DNA from: a virus
Direction: 5' to 3' (one strand)
DNA: 31,094 bases
Virus record (IMG/VR): IMGVR_UViG_3300031974_003118
Location: 1-31,094 of that record
The notes below the pieces were generated by a model that was given only the letters and a program-made list of their open reading frames with translations, did not search any database and was not told the DNA's origin. The position numbers and the translations under genes are program-made. Shown piece by piece: positions 1 to 9,215 of this stretch. Every line of letters starts with the position of its first letter. Positions within the stretch are counted from its first letter, which is position 1.

Positions 1-1480
1 GATTGAGTTAATTGCACGATATAATGAATATCATCACTTGCAACTAATCTGCCACCTGTCGCTGTTATATAACCATCTAAAGATACATTCTGACCGTCAA
101 ATGTAAATGAACTATTCCCAGTTACATTACCAAGATCATCAAAGAAATTTATACCGCTAGGAGTTCCCGTTGGTATTAGTCCAGATACAAAACTAATATC
201 GGTAGCAAGACTATCTATACCACTTTGGAAATAACCAGACAATGCAGCATCTTCAGCAGCATCAGTAATTATATAGAATGTTGCAGAGTCAGGAGTTATT
301 GCGTCATATTCAGCCTGTGTTAGCTGCTTAATGTGAAATATTTCATCACTAGTTATGATTCTTTCAGTGGCAGAATAAATTGTTCCTGTAAGATAAATAT
401 CTTGACCATTGTACAGAAGTGTATTATTGCCGCTTAGATTTCCAGATCCATCAAAGAAAGATATGCCGCTTGGTGTCCCTGTAGGATTTACACTAGCAAG
501 TAATCCAGAAACAGCCAATATATCTGCATCTGCCTGATCTACTCTAGTCTCAAAATATCCAGAAATCGCTGCGTCTTGTGCCGCTAAGTATCCAGATATG
601 GATGGAGTGTCTGTTATGAAATATATGGTAGCAGAGTCAGGTATAATTGCATCGTATTCTGCCTGAGTCAGTTGTACTATGTGATGAGCTGTAGTACTTG
701 TTATGACTCTTTCACCACTTGCTTCAATATATCCATCTACAAATAGATTCTGTCCATCAAATGTTAATGCACTATTTCCTGTTAGACTTCCACTATCATT
801 AAAGAATGATACGCCGCTAGGAGTTCCTGTCGGATTAACACTAGCCAACAATCCAGACACAGCAAGGATATCAGCATCAGCTTGATCTACCCTTGTTTCA
901 AAGTATCCAGATATAGCCGCATCTTGTGAAGATAGGTAGCCAGATATTGAAGGAGCATCAGTTATAATATAAAATGTAGCAGAATCTGGCGTTATTCCAT
1001 CATACTCAGCCTGAGTTAATTGTTTGATATGGAATATTTCATCACTTGTTATAACTCTTTCACCGCCAGCATACATTGTTCCTGTCAATAGTATGTTTTG
1101 ACCGTCATATAGAATTGTCTGATTTCCACTCAAAACACCATCATCACCGAAAAACGGTATGCCACTGATATATCCAACTGGATCAGAAGCACCACTTATG
1201 GAAACTGTATTAGTGCCAGTATCATATGAAACAGTTGTTCCACCCAATCCAGTGAATACTACTATATCTCCAGAATATATATTTTCTGTAATAGCACCAT
1301 CGCTTATTGTCCAGTGATCGTATAGCGATCCAGAGACGGTTGCTAGTCCAGAATTAAGCTCATCAATCTGAGGTTGTAGGTATCCAGACAAAGAAGGAGC
1401 ATCTGAGATGATATAAAATGTAGCGGGGTCTGGAACTAAGGCATCATATTCAGCTTGAGTAAGTTCAACAATGTGATGAA
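1..1480 (-). repeat. Tandem fibre modules with LTQAEYD motif
   Basis: Within the tail fibre gene the LTQAEYD-type motif occurs five times, at about 3-20, 300-330, 648-677, 993-1022 and 1438-1468. Spacing is about 325-350 bp, with one longer step of about 445 bp that contains an extra LYDHWT / SGASDPVG segment. Shared blocks include SGYFETRVDQADADILAVSG and NPTGTPSG. The units alternate between two sub-types, one reading HHIVQ and one FHIKQ before the motif, suggesting duplication of a two-module block. Confidence 0.75.
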
Positions 1481-3788
1481 TTTCATTACTTGTTACTGCT
1501 CTTCCGCCTGTAGCCTGTATGTAGCCATTTAAAAATATATTTTGACCATCATAAGCAAATGTATTATTACCAGTTAAAACGCCATTATATCCAAAGAAAG
1601 CAACGCCACTTATTGTTCCTACAGGATCGGAAGCACCGCTAATAGATATAATATTGGTTCCAGAATCATATGATACAATCGTACCACCAAGGCCAGTAAA
1701 TGAAAGTGTTTCACCAGCATAAATATTTTCTGAATTTACTCCGTCACTAACAGTCCAATGGTCATAAAGAAGACCAGATACAGAAGCGATTTGTGACTGT
1801 AGATATCCGCTTACTGGTTGTTCTTGACCAGTATATGCTGTCGTTTGAGATATTCCATCAAATATTACAGAGTTACTTCCAACGTCAATATTTTGATTTG
1901 TTGTCCAAGCGTTAGTTGAGTCTTTCCAAATCCATTCTTTATCTCCATCAGAAGATTTTAATACTATCCCACCTTCATCAATATAAACATCGCCACTTAT
2001 AGGACTTCCGCTATTAGAAGCAAGCTCTAGCTGCTTATCAGCGATTGTTACATTTGTACTATGAATATAAGTTAGACTACCACTAACATTCAAATTTCCT
2101 AGCGTAGTAAGACCACTGAATAAAGCGTTGCCATCTTTATCTATATATGCAACAACACTCGATGGTCCATTCTTCCATTCTTGCAAATTAGCAGACTGTA
2201 GACTATCGCCAACAATCGAAATTGGAACTTGATTTGCATCTACTGATTCTATACTTAATTTATTTAGACTGCCGGTTCCACCCATAACAAAAGTAGAACC
2301 TATCAAATCAATACCTGAGTCAGCGCTGTAATGTATGATTAAGCCCGATACTGAATTAATATTATTTGTATTAGTTGTTACTCTACTATCTAAATTTCCA
2401 GTAGCAGTTTGTAGATTTAAAATGTCAGTATCATTTGTATCTATTTGCCCCTGCAAATATCCTGATGCAGTTGCAATATTTGCTATATTCTGAGTTACTC
2501 TTGCATCTAAAATACCTGTTGCTGTTTGCAATTCAGCAATATCGGTATCATTTGTATCAATCTGTCCCTGTAAGTAACCAGAAGCAACTGCTATGTTAGC
2601 TATATTTTGAGTGACTCTAGAATCAAGATCACCTGTCGCTGTTTGCAGATCAGATATGTCTGTATCATTACCAGATATTTGAGTCTGTAGGTCGCCACTT
2701 ATTGTATCTACATAATTAATTGTAGCATAAGGTAGTAAGTTAGCTTGTTGTCCGGTATAGGCAACGGTTTGTGTATTTCCGTCTGGGTATTTTATTCCCC
2801 CAGCCCTTATGTCTAATACTTGATTGTTACTATCATATCTCATTCCTGTATTGCTAGATATAATAGCCGCATCACTTCCAGCAATCAAGTCGATAAAAGC
2901 GACACCACTTTCTTGGAAGTTTCCAAGAGATTTAACGTCTCCACCTCCAAGTTTAGGCTCACCAACAACAACCAATATTTGACCATTATTAGGATGACTT
3001 CTTAAAACATGACCTACTGCTACCTTGTAATTAGGAGCTATCGGAGGAACGCCCGTCAATCCGCCAGATACAAGCTGAGATAAGTAAACCTCGTCACCGT
3101 TTAAAAAATCAGAAGTGTCTACTTGTCTAACAATACCGTATGTTGTTATGTATCCAAATGAATTTATTCCAATATTATGTGTTGCAAGACCGATAGTATG
3201 CGATCTTTCTTCAGTTGAAGATATTGCTAATGCAACTTCAGGCCAAGTTCCTTGAGCGCCAGTAATGAATACCGCCTGACCGTTTAATATAACAGAGTCT
3301 GTGTTGTTTCTTACCCTTAGATATTCTTCTTGACCAAGCTGTAGGGTAATATCAGCTTCATCATTATAAACCGATAATGCTTTTGCTTCATTATCATAAA
3401 ATATTCTTCCTTCTTTCCATGAAGGAGATTCTGTAATATTAAAATCAATTCCGTCTACATTGTGAGCTATTCTATCACCAGTTGTAGATACAACACCACT
3501 GGCAGAATAAGTTACATATACAAATGTATTAGCGTCACCGGGAAGATTTATTAAAGAATCGTTTTGAGAACTTTTAAGAACAGTATCTCTTGAGAGGGTA
3601 TTTCCGCTATAAGTACCTATGCCAACTTCAAAATCTGATAAATTTTCAATAGTATAAAAAAGCTTATCACCGTCTGAATAGACACCAGAGAAATCAACAA
3701 AAGTTGTTATGCTAGAGGTAAAAGTAATATTACCACTACCTGCGGTAGTAGACCTTTGCTTTACTCTATCATAGAGCTTTATTGACAT
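1..3788 (-). CDS. Long modular phage tail fibre protein, 3' end outside window
   Basis: The frame is open from ATG at 3788 to the left edge (1262 codons, no stop seen), so the C-terminus is missing. A good ribosome site (AGGGAG, 8 nt upstream) supports the start. The N-terminal ~330 residues look like a fibre base and shaft. A middle section has three ~39-residue repeats built around LQTATG and SGYLQGQI, likely coiled coil. The distal section is made of units carrying the phage fibre motif LTQAEYDAI-PDSATFYIITD. Known from the family: this motif occurs in upper tail fibre or receptor-binding proteins. It follows the capsid gene after a terminator, so its expression may be set separately from the head operon. 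Function as a host-recognition fibre is inferred from motif, repeats, size and position. Confidence 0.8.
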   Translation of the reverse strand, partial: MSIKLYDRVKQRSTTAGSGNITFTSSITTFVDFSGVYSDGDKLFYTIENLSDFEVGIGTYSGNTLSRDTVLKSSQNDSLINLPGDANTFVYVTYSASGVVSTTGDRIAHNVDGIDFNITESPSWKEGRIFYDNEAKALSVYNDEADITLQLGQEEYLRVRNNTDSVILNGQAVFITGAQGTWPEVALAISSTEERSHTIGLATHNIGINSFGYITTYGIVRQVDTSDFLNGDEVYLSQLVSGGLTGVPPIAPNYKVAVGHVLRSHPNNGQILVVVGEPKLGGGDVKSLGNFQESGVAFIDLIAGSDAAIISSNTGMRYDSNNQVLDIRAGGIKYPDGNTQTVAYTGQQANLLPYATINYVDTISGDLQTQISGNDTDISDLQTATGDLDSRVTQNIANIAVASGYLQGQIDTNDTDIAELQTATGILDARVTQNIANIATASGYLQGQIDTNDTDILNLQTATGNLDSRVTTNTNNINSVSGLIIHYSADSGIDLIGSTFVMGGTGSLNKLSIESVDANQVPISIVGDSLQSANLQEWKNGPSSVVAYIDKDGNALFSGLTTLGNLNVSGSLTYIHSTNVTIADKQLELASNSGSPISGDVYIDEGGIVLKSSDGDKEWIWKDSTNAWTTNQNIDVGSNSVIFDGISQTTAYTGQEQPVSGYLQSQIASVSGLLYDHWTVSDGVNSENIYAGETLSFTGLGGTIVSYDSGTNIISISGASDPVGTISGVAFFGYNGVLTGNNTFAYDGQNIFLNGYIQATGGRAVTSNEIHHIVELTQAEYDALVPDPATFYIISDAPSLSGYLQPQIDELNSGLATVSGSLYDHWTISDGAITENIYSGDIVVFTGLGGTTVSYDTGTNTVSISGASDPVGYISGIPFFGDDGVLSGNQTILYDGQNILLTGTMYAGGERVITSDEIFHIKQLTQAEYDGITPDSATFYIITDAPSISGYLSSQDAAISGYFETRVDQADADILAVSGLLASVNPTGTPSGVSFFNDSGSLTGNSALTFDGQNLFVDGYIEASGERVITSTTAHHIVQLTQAEYDAIIPDSATIYFITDTPSISGYLAAQDAAISGYFETRVDQADADILAVSGLLASVNPTGTPSGISFFDGSGNLSGNNTLLYNGQDIYLTGTIYSATERIITSDEIFHIKQLTQAEYDAITPDSATFYIITDAAEDAALSGYFQSGIDSLATDISFVSGLIPTGTPSGINFFDDLGNVTGNSSFTFDGQNVSLDGYITATGGRLVASDDIHYIVQLTQ
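2380..2700 (-). repeat. Three ~39-residue shaft repeats in tail fibre
   Basis: Three in-frame copies about 117 bp apart encode LQTATG-LD-RVTQNIANIA followed by a SGYLQGQIDTNDTDI-like stretch. The regular hydrophobic spacing suggests a trimeric coiled-coil shaft, as in other phage fibres (inference). Confidence 0.65.
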
Positions 3789-3804
3789 TTATTCTACTCC
3801 CTAG

Positions 3805-3839
3805 AAAAAAACCAGTGGCAGCTAATGTGCCACCACTGG
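3805..3839 (-). terminator. Intrinsic terminator after capsid operon
   Basis: On the minus strand CCAGT(GGT)GGCA pairs with TGCCACTGG and is followed directly by seven T. It lies between the capsid stop codon and the tail fibre ribosome site, so it would end or attenuate head transcription before the fibre gene. Confidence 0.75.
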
Positions 3840-3867
3840 ATCATATGCACACAACTTGTCTAAAAAA

Positions 3868-4866
3868 TTAGAATGAGCCTAGAAGGACTCTTCTGTTGTC
3901 CAAGACTGCAAAGCCTTGTTCTGCCCAACCGTAGAAACCTGCTCTACGCTGGCGATGAAGTGTGTCGTCTTCAAAGATCTGAAGACCAGCACGAACTGGC
4001 ATAACAAAACTGTCATTGCTGCTCATATCTAGACCAATAACAATTTCGCCATCACCTGCTGGAAGTGTGCCACCAAGATCGTTCTCATAGAACAATTGGT
4101 ATTCTTGCTCTTGTCCAAGCTCATCCAAGTCATGCAAGTTCACTTGGAAAATTCTTGTAAGCAAGCCACCTTCTTGAGTGATAAGCTCACGACGTGTGAT
4201 GTCGTCAACTTCATCAACACCCCAGTTGCGAATGTCTTCAATAGCTTCAGGGCTGACAAAAAGATCTGTCAATTTGCCACGATTGATGGAGCTTGAATTT
4301 CCGCCACCGTTACGACGCATTGTGATCTTCATCAAAGAAACCAATCTCTTTGAGAATTGATTTGCAGCAGCGTCTGGGTCGTAAACAAGAATGTTACGAT
4401 CAACGCCAGCAGATGTCAATGTGTGCCATCCGTCATCGTTCATCTTCTTTGTGAACTGTGAACGCATAACATCCATTGCACGACCAACAACGTCCCAACG
4501 TGCGTCACGAGCGTACTTCAAAAGATAGTCGATAGAAGCACCAATGTCATAGGTAGGAACCATGACGTAATCGCCTTCTACATGACGCTCAGGAATACGA
4601 CCGTGATTAGGAATTGTATAAGCAACGAAGTCTTTCTCAGTTCCGGGAGCGATGAAGTCCAATGGGAATTCACTAGTAGCACCGGGAGCAAGATTAACAA
4701 CTTCAAAGATACCATCAAGGATATCGCCACTCATAACACCTTTACGAAGAGGTGTTTCCAAAGCCTTTGCTAGTTCTGCAACAGCAGCCAAAGACTCTTC
4801 TTTTCTCTTAGAGCCACTCTGCTTTAGAATAGCTTCCATTTCTGGACTATAGTCAAAAGATTTCAT
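3868..4866 (-). CDS. Major capsid protein, HK97 fold
   Basis: A protein of 332 residues. The ATG at 4866 is chosen over an upstream TTG at 4878 because TTGGAG at the TTG is itself the ribosome site. The sequence has the usual traits of HK97-fold coat proteins: a charged helical N-arm, a long central helix region (about residues 110-150), a basic loop near MRRNGGGNSSS that would fit an E-loop or P-domain strand, and a C-terminal AVLDNRRVLLG. Its position directly after protease/scaffold and decoration genes, and before a terminator, matches the standard head-gene order. The assignment rests on context plus general resemblance; the exact capsid family is not determined. Confidence 0.85.
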   Translation of the reverse strand: MKSFDYSPEMEAILKQSGSKRKEESLAAVAELAKALETPLRKGVMSGDILDGIFEVVNLAPGATSEFPLDFIAPGTEKDFVAYTIPNHGRIPERHVEGDYVMVPTYDIGASIDYLLKYARDARWDVVGRAMDVMRSQFTKKMNDDGWHTLTSAGVDRNILVYDPDAAANQFSKRLVSLMKITMRRNGGGNSSSINRGKLTDLFVSPEAIEDIRNWGVDEVDDITRRELITQEGGLLTRIFQVNLHDLDELGQEQEYQLFYENDLGGTLPAGDGEIVIGLDMSSNDSFVMPVRAGLQIFEDDTLHRQRRAGFYGWAEQGFAVLDNRRVLLGSF

Positions 4867-4881
4867 TTTTTTCTCCAATTA

Positions 4882-5337
4882 TCAAACGATGTTAATTTCA
4901 ACTTTAACAAATCCGTCGCTGTCCTTGATACCAAGGAAACGTCCAACTTGCTGGCTGCCGCTTGACTGGCTAGCAGTAACCAAACGACCTTGTGCATCAA
5001 AGTGAGCAGCTTCACCAACAATAGGTGTGCCTGACACTTGATCTGTCACAACTGTACCACGGCGAAGCAAAGTAACTTTGCCACCGAGTTGTACTTCATC
5101 TTTGTGAGCATTATACTGTTGACGAGTCAAATCAAGATTAACAACGTCATTAAGAATCAAACCCGCAGCGGAATCGCCTGTGCTTGAAACTGTATCAACT
5201 TGTGCAAGGGAATCATCCATAGCAGCACCAGAACCACCAGTTAGGTGTGCAACGATAAGACCTCGCTCGATCACAGCATCGCTTTTAAAGAAGCCAATAT
5301 CTGTGAGATGTTCTACGCGATCACCTTTTAGAGCCAT
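4882..5337 (-). CDS. Head decoration / stabilisation protein
   Basis: A 151-residue beta-rich, glycine- and valine-rich protein with no Cys, starting at ATG 5337 behind GGGAG. The pattern (short N-arm, then DSAAGLILNDVV and a region QLGGKVTLLRRGTVV) resembles phage decoration proteins that sit on the outside of the capsid. It lies 15 bp upstream of the capsid gene, in the same transcript, which is the common place for such proteins. The role is assigned from position and composition; another small structural role is possible. Confidence 0.65.
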   Translation of the reverse strand: MALKGDRVEHLTDIGFFKSDAVIERGLIVAHLTGGSGAAMDDSLAQVDTVSSTGDSAAGLILNDVVNLDLTRQQYNAHKDEVQLGGKVTLLRRGTVVTDQVSGTPIVGEAAHFDAQGRLVTASQSSGSQQVGRFLGIKDSDGFVKVEINIV

Positions 5338-5368
5338 TTTTAATCTCCCAATTATTATAGAATTTTAT

Positions 5369-6076
5369 TTATTTTTTAAGAATATTTTTTTCTACCCACT
5401 CTTGGAGACTAGCTCTAGCGGTGGATAATTCATCTTCTTCACTTGAAAAAGCTACGCTGCTTTCATCGGTTTCAGCTTCAACCAATTCGGAAGCTTCAGT
5501 CTCTTCGACTTCTTCTTCGGCTTTAGCTTCTTTTTCCTTTTTCTTTTCAATAGCTTCCTTTAATTCAGGAGGCATACCAGCACCAGCTTCTTCGCTTGCC
5601 TTTTCTTTTTCTTCTTTCTCTTTCTTCGCCTTTTCTTTATACATTGCTGTAGAAATTGTTTCGACGATTGCAGCGAAAGCGTCATCAGAAAGTTCTGAGA
5701 ATACTTCGATCTTAGCTTCTGCTTCCTCTTCAGAAAGACCAGCTTCGACCATCATATCCTTGCGATCTTTTTTCTTCTTGTCTTCTTTAATCTTATGCAT
5801 GTCAGCTTGAATTGTTTCAAGAGCTTCTGATTTCTCAGTCAACTCTGTCTGCAATGCTTCTGACTTTGCAACAGACTCTTCCAACTGTGAAGAAATTTCA
5901 GCAGACTTAGACTCAAACTCTGCGACAGTTGCTTCTAATTCTGTGATCTTTTTTTCAAATGCAGAAACGTTTGCCTCTGCAAGTTTTTCATTTAGTGTTT
6001 TATTTTCTGCTTGAACAGATGCAAGAGCTTCTTTAAGCTCACTGACCTGATCGTTTAGAAATTGGTTATCAGACAT
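5369..6076 (-). CDS. Nested in-frame scaffold start (235 residues)
   Basis: Within the protease/scaffold gene the minus strand reads TATGGAG, 9 nt, then ATG at 6076, in frame with the large protein (codon 294). The product would begin MSDNQFLNDQ and contain only the coiled-coil scaffold. This is the arrangement known from lambda C/Nu3. The ribosome site matches those used elsewhere in this phage; expression is inferred. Confidence 0.5.
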   Translation of the reverse strand: MSDNQFLNDQVSELKEALASVQAENKTLNEKLAEANVSAFEKKITELEATVAEFESKSAEISSQLEESVAKSEALQTELTEKSEALETIQADMHKIKEDKKKKDRKDMMVEAGLSEEEAEAKIEVFSELSDDAFAAIVETISTAMYKEKAKKEKEEKEKASEEAGAGMPPELKEAIEKKKEKEAKAEEEVEETEASELVEAETDESSVAFSSEEDELSTARASLQEWVEKNILKK

Positions 6077-6955
6077 TTTATGTTTCTCCATATCTGAGGC
6101 TTTAACTTCAAAATAAAGTTGCTTCTCTGTATTATTTGTTACACCATTACTTTCAAAAAACAAGTTTTTGGTCCTTTTTGCGGAAGCAAACGAAAAAATA
6201 TGATCCTTATCAAAAATGATACTTTCTGGATTTGCTGGCCTAGCAACAAAACCTTTCCCACTAAAAGTGATATTCCTTAGAACCCTTCCTACCTTATGGT
6301 CTTGGTAAACTCCTCTACCACCGTATGCTCTAAGATGTTGAGTCAGAAATGATGTTTCTTCAGATCTTGCAACAACATGACTAGATCCATCGGGGTCTAC
6401 TACCCCATAGTCAAAGCCTCTAAAAATACACTCCATACTTACAAACTTATCGCCTTCTTCTATTTCAGCAATAAGCTTTTGTGCTCTATCTCTCAAATCT
6501 GGATCTTGCCACTGCTTAAATATAACAGAGGAAACCAAAAGGTGAAAATCAGGAAGAGCTGATGGATCAATGTTGTCATCAATCAATTCAAAATTTTCAT
6601 CTACAGGCCAGCTCTTTATTATATTGCCAACCATTTGCTTTTCGTCATGCTCTAAGTTGGTTGGTTTAAAAACAGGACTGTTGCGAGCTGCCCAGACTTC
6701 TTCTTTATCAAAAATGTCATCATTCCTATTCCATGAAGTAGAAACTAGGATTGAATAAACATTGTAAAGATCTGGGTCATCAACAGCAGCAGATGTTATT
6801 TCTAGAAGGTCTTCACTAGCCTTAGCTAGATCCATGCCCTTTACTTTATCAAAATCTTTTACTACTGGTGATGTAAATGCAACAGACGCTTGAGAGCGAA
6901 TCTTTTCTTCTAGACCACATTCACGCTCAAAATCATATACCTTTATATCATTCAT
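5369..6955 (-). CDS. Prohead protease fused to scaffolding protein
   Basis: 528 residues in two parts. Residues ~60-260 look like an S78/U9-type prohead serine protease: NLEHDEKQMVG supplies a likely catalytic His103 and KFVSMECIFRG a likely Ser173, in the usual order. Residues ~294-528 are a long charged coiled coil rich in Glu, Lys and Ala, ending WVEKNILKK, typical of scaffold. Known from the family: the protease matures the prohead and destroys the scaffold. The start (ATG 6955) lies 3 bp after the portal stop, so the two are translationally linked. A nested start at 6076 is annotated separately. Confidence 0.8.
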   Translation of the reverse strand: MNDIKVYDFERECGLEEKIRSQASVAFTSPVVKDFDKVKGMDLAKASEDLLEITSAAVDDPDLYNVYSILVSTSWNRNDDIFDKEEVWAARNSPVFKPTNLEHDEKQMVGNIIKSWPVDENFELIDDNIDPSALPDFHLLVSSVIFKQWQDPDLRDRAQKLIAEIEEGDKFVSMECIFRGFDYGVVDPDGSSHVVARSEETSFLTQHLRAYGGRGVYQDHKVGRVLRNITFSGKGFVARPANPESIIFDKDHIFSFASAKRTKNLFFESNGVTNNTEKQLYFEVKASDMEKHKMSDNQFLNDQVSELKEALASVQAENKTLNEKLAEANVSAFEKKITELEATVAEFESKSAEISSQLEESVAKSEALQTELTEKSEALETIQADMHKIKEDKKKKDRKDMMVEAGLSEEEAEAKIEVFSELSDDAFAAIVETISTAMYKEKAKKEKEEKEKASEEAGAGMPPELKEAIEKKKEKEAKAEEEVEETEASELVEAETDESSVAFSSEEDELSTARASLQEWVEKNILKK

Positions 6956-6958
6956 AAT

Positions 6959-9103
6959 TTAATTCCCATATTTATAATATACAAAATAGGACACTCTCAT
7001 ATCACGAATTTGCTCTACGGTTAATTTACCTAGCTGTTCTTCTGCTTCTGAAACCCAACTTTCAAATTCTAAATGAATATGAGGTATTGGTTTTTTTGCA
7101 GCATGAGCAATCGCATTATTGTCAATAGTTTGTCCTATATCTAGATTACACAAAATCTCAAATTTTACTCGTTCTACGTCCCTAAACTCTTCTGAGTTAA
7201 GATTTCTTAGGGATGATTTAGAATAAAAATTCAGTAAGGCTGGGTTTGCCAATTCAGATATTTGATCTTGAGCTTTTTTAGCCCAAATCTCAGCAGAAGC
7301 TTTTAGTTTAGGCTGAAATACCCTTTCTTTTCTTGGAGATGAATCATTTGAATTCTTCGGTCTTCCCGGCTCTCCAGAATTATTTTCTTGTTGAGGAGCA
7401 GAAGGTTGAGGATTTTTATTTTGTTCTCTTATTTCAACCAAATTCTGTTCGCCTTCCTTCTTTTCTTCTAGTTCTAATCCAACTTCAGAAGGACTACTTA
7501 CCCCAGTTTGCAAGGCTATCTTTTTCAATCCATATTCTTGATCTACCTGATGATACGGACTAACCTTCTCTTCCTTAGAGCTATTCTCTTTCTGGACTCT
7601 TCTATTCTCAATATCTGGAGTAGCTTTAACGTGTCTCTGAACAAACTCGTCACTAATTATGTTTCTATCGGCCATATTAAGAAGTAAGGTAGTCATAGCA
7701 GCAGGATCTTCTAAATACATTATATCAAACTCAACGATAGCTGGTTGACGAAAACCCATAGCTTTTTGAACAATTTTTATTTGCTCTTTCCAGAAGTCTA
7801 TGATTATCTGTCTAACATAGTTAAGTCTTTCAACTAATGTTTTTAATGCAATAAAGTTATTTGTAGTTCCACTAGACCCAAATGTACCTGTAAGAGTAGG
7901 AGGTATACCTAGAGCAGAATAAATAGCCATAAGTGTTGGCTTATACTTTTCTTCACCAAGATAAGATTGGATATCGCTGCTTGTTTCTAATAGATCAATA
8001 TCTGGACCCCAAACAATGTCAATCGTTCCACCACCTACATTCGCCCCCAACATGTCTGCTAAAGTAGATGAAGCGGTTGGTGTAGGTGCTAACTTATGTT
8101 CAAGACTACCTATTTTCCAAACTCGTATCTTATTCATAGCTCCGTCTAGAGCAGCCTTATCTGTCAATTGCAATCTTTGATATAGATTTAGTGGCTCAAA
8201 AGCAGAGTATGTCATTGGATCAGCCCATGTTTGCCAATCATCTTTTTTATAGTAGAAAATGCTTGTTTTTTCTGGTGGAAGCAAAACCTTTCCGTTTCCG
8301 TTTACTGCACGAATAATGTCTGGCGATATCTTGCCAAGAACTTCTTTTGCCGCAGCACCTTCTACGGTGTCTGATGCATTTTGCAATCTTTTGATTTGGT
8401 TCTGCAACTGAAGAGGAACACTAAGGGTTAAAACCTTATCTTTTGAAAGATTTGCTAATGGTCCACCAACAGGATCTACAAGAATCGGATCAAGGAAAGT
8501 ATATCTCCAAGGTATCTCGTTTCTGTTTGTTTCTATTTTGTCAATGTCTGCACTAATGTCACTAGCTGCTATTGACCTTTGCATTTCCGTTCTTTTGTTT
8601 TTATTTACTTTTGCAGTATACCATCTTATAGGGACATTAGCTTCTCTAAAGAGAAGATGTCCAAGACGCTCTGAGACTCTTTTACCCTGCACTTCCTCAA
8701 ACCAATTATTGTAGAATCTTTCAATTCTTTTATTAGGGTGTACAAGTCTTATACCTTGTGCTGCAAAGTCACCCATTAAATCAATAGCATTATGGATGAG
8801 TCCAATTCTCCTGTATGCATATCTAGCAAAAGCTATAATGTCTTTTGGTTTTACAGGAGCCGCTTGTCCGGGTCTAAACCAATCAAAATCAGAAGCACGA
8901 AGTCCGGGTCTTCCGTCAGCATAATTAGTAAGGCCAGAAAAATCTCTTTGTACGTTTGCTATAGCATGTTCGCCTAAAGATTGACTGTATGTTTCAAAAG
9001 CCTTAGTAACTTCAGCCTTATCATCAGAATCCCAACTTACATAAGCGGGTTGTGATGTTATTTGTGCATCTGATATTTTATTGGATGATTTTGGATATTT
9101 CAT
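6959..9103 (-). CDS. Portal protein
   Basis: 714 residues, the size of large phage portals. The N-terminal half has the usual helical clip/wing pattern, including RRIGLIHNAIDLMGDF. Near residues 430-480 is the long stem-like helix region around ERLNYVRQIIIDFWKEQIK followed by the proline-free segment MADRNIISDEFVQ typical of portals. After about residue 540 comes a polar, Pro/Ser/Asn-rich linker (SAPQQENNSGEPGRPKN) and a ~110-residue helical tail, an extension beyond the usual core. It would form the dodecameric ring through which DNA enters, partner of the terminase. Position between terminase and protease agrees. Start ATG 9103 behind GAGAG. Confidence 0.8.
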   Translation of the reverse strand: MKYPKSSNKISDAQITSQPAYVSWDSDDKAEVTKAFETYSQSLGEHAIANVQRDFSGLTNYADGRPGLRASDFDWFRPGQAAPVKPKDIIAFARYAYRRIGLIHNAIDLMGDFAAQGIRLVHPNKRIERFYNNWFEEVQGKRVSERLGHLLFREANVPIRWYTAKVNKNKRTEMQRSIAASDISADIDKIETNRNEIPWRYTFLDPILVDPVGGPLANLSKDKVLTLSVPLQLQNQIKRLQNASDTVEGAAAKEVLGKISPDIIRAVNGNGKVLLPPEKTSIFYYKKDDWQTWADPMTYSAFEPLNLYQRLQLTDKAALDGAMNKIRVWKIGSLEHKLAPTPTASSTLADMLGANVGGGTIDIVWGPDIDLLETSSDIQSYLGEEKYKPTLMAIYSALGIPPTLTGTFGSSGTTNNFIALKTLVERLNYVRQIIIDFWKEQIKIVQKAMGFRQPAIVEFDIMYLEDPAAMTTLLLNMADRNIISDEFVQRHVKATPDIENRRVQKENSSKEEKVSPYHQVDQEYGLKKIALQTGVSSPSEVGLELEEKKEGEQNLVEIREQNKNPQPSAPQQENNSGEPGRPKNSNDSSPRKERVFQPKLKASAEIWAKKAQDQISELANPALLNFYSKSSLRNLNSEEFRDVERVKFEILCNLDIGQTIDNNAIAHAAKKPIPHIHLEFESWVSEAEEQLGKLTVEQIRDMRVSYFVYYKYGN

Positions 9104-9215
9104 TTTACTCTCACATTAGTTATTGATAATGACTAATATATTATACACCAATACCTATTGATTAGCCTACCCCTGCGATATTATAATCTCCACTTATTTC
9201 TCCGTTAGTTATTTT

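Noticed and set aside
5421-5810. Rightward Ser-rich frame of 129 codons
   Set aside because: Complement of the Glu/Lys-rich scaffold coiled coil; a known composition artefact.
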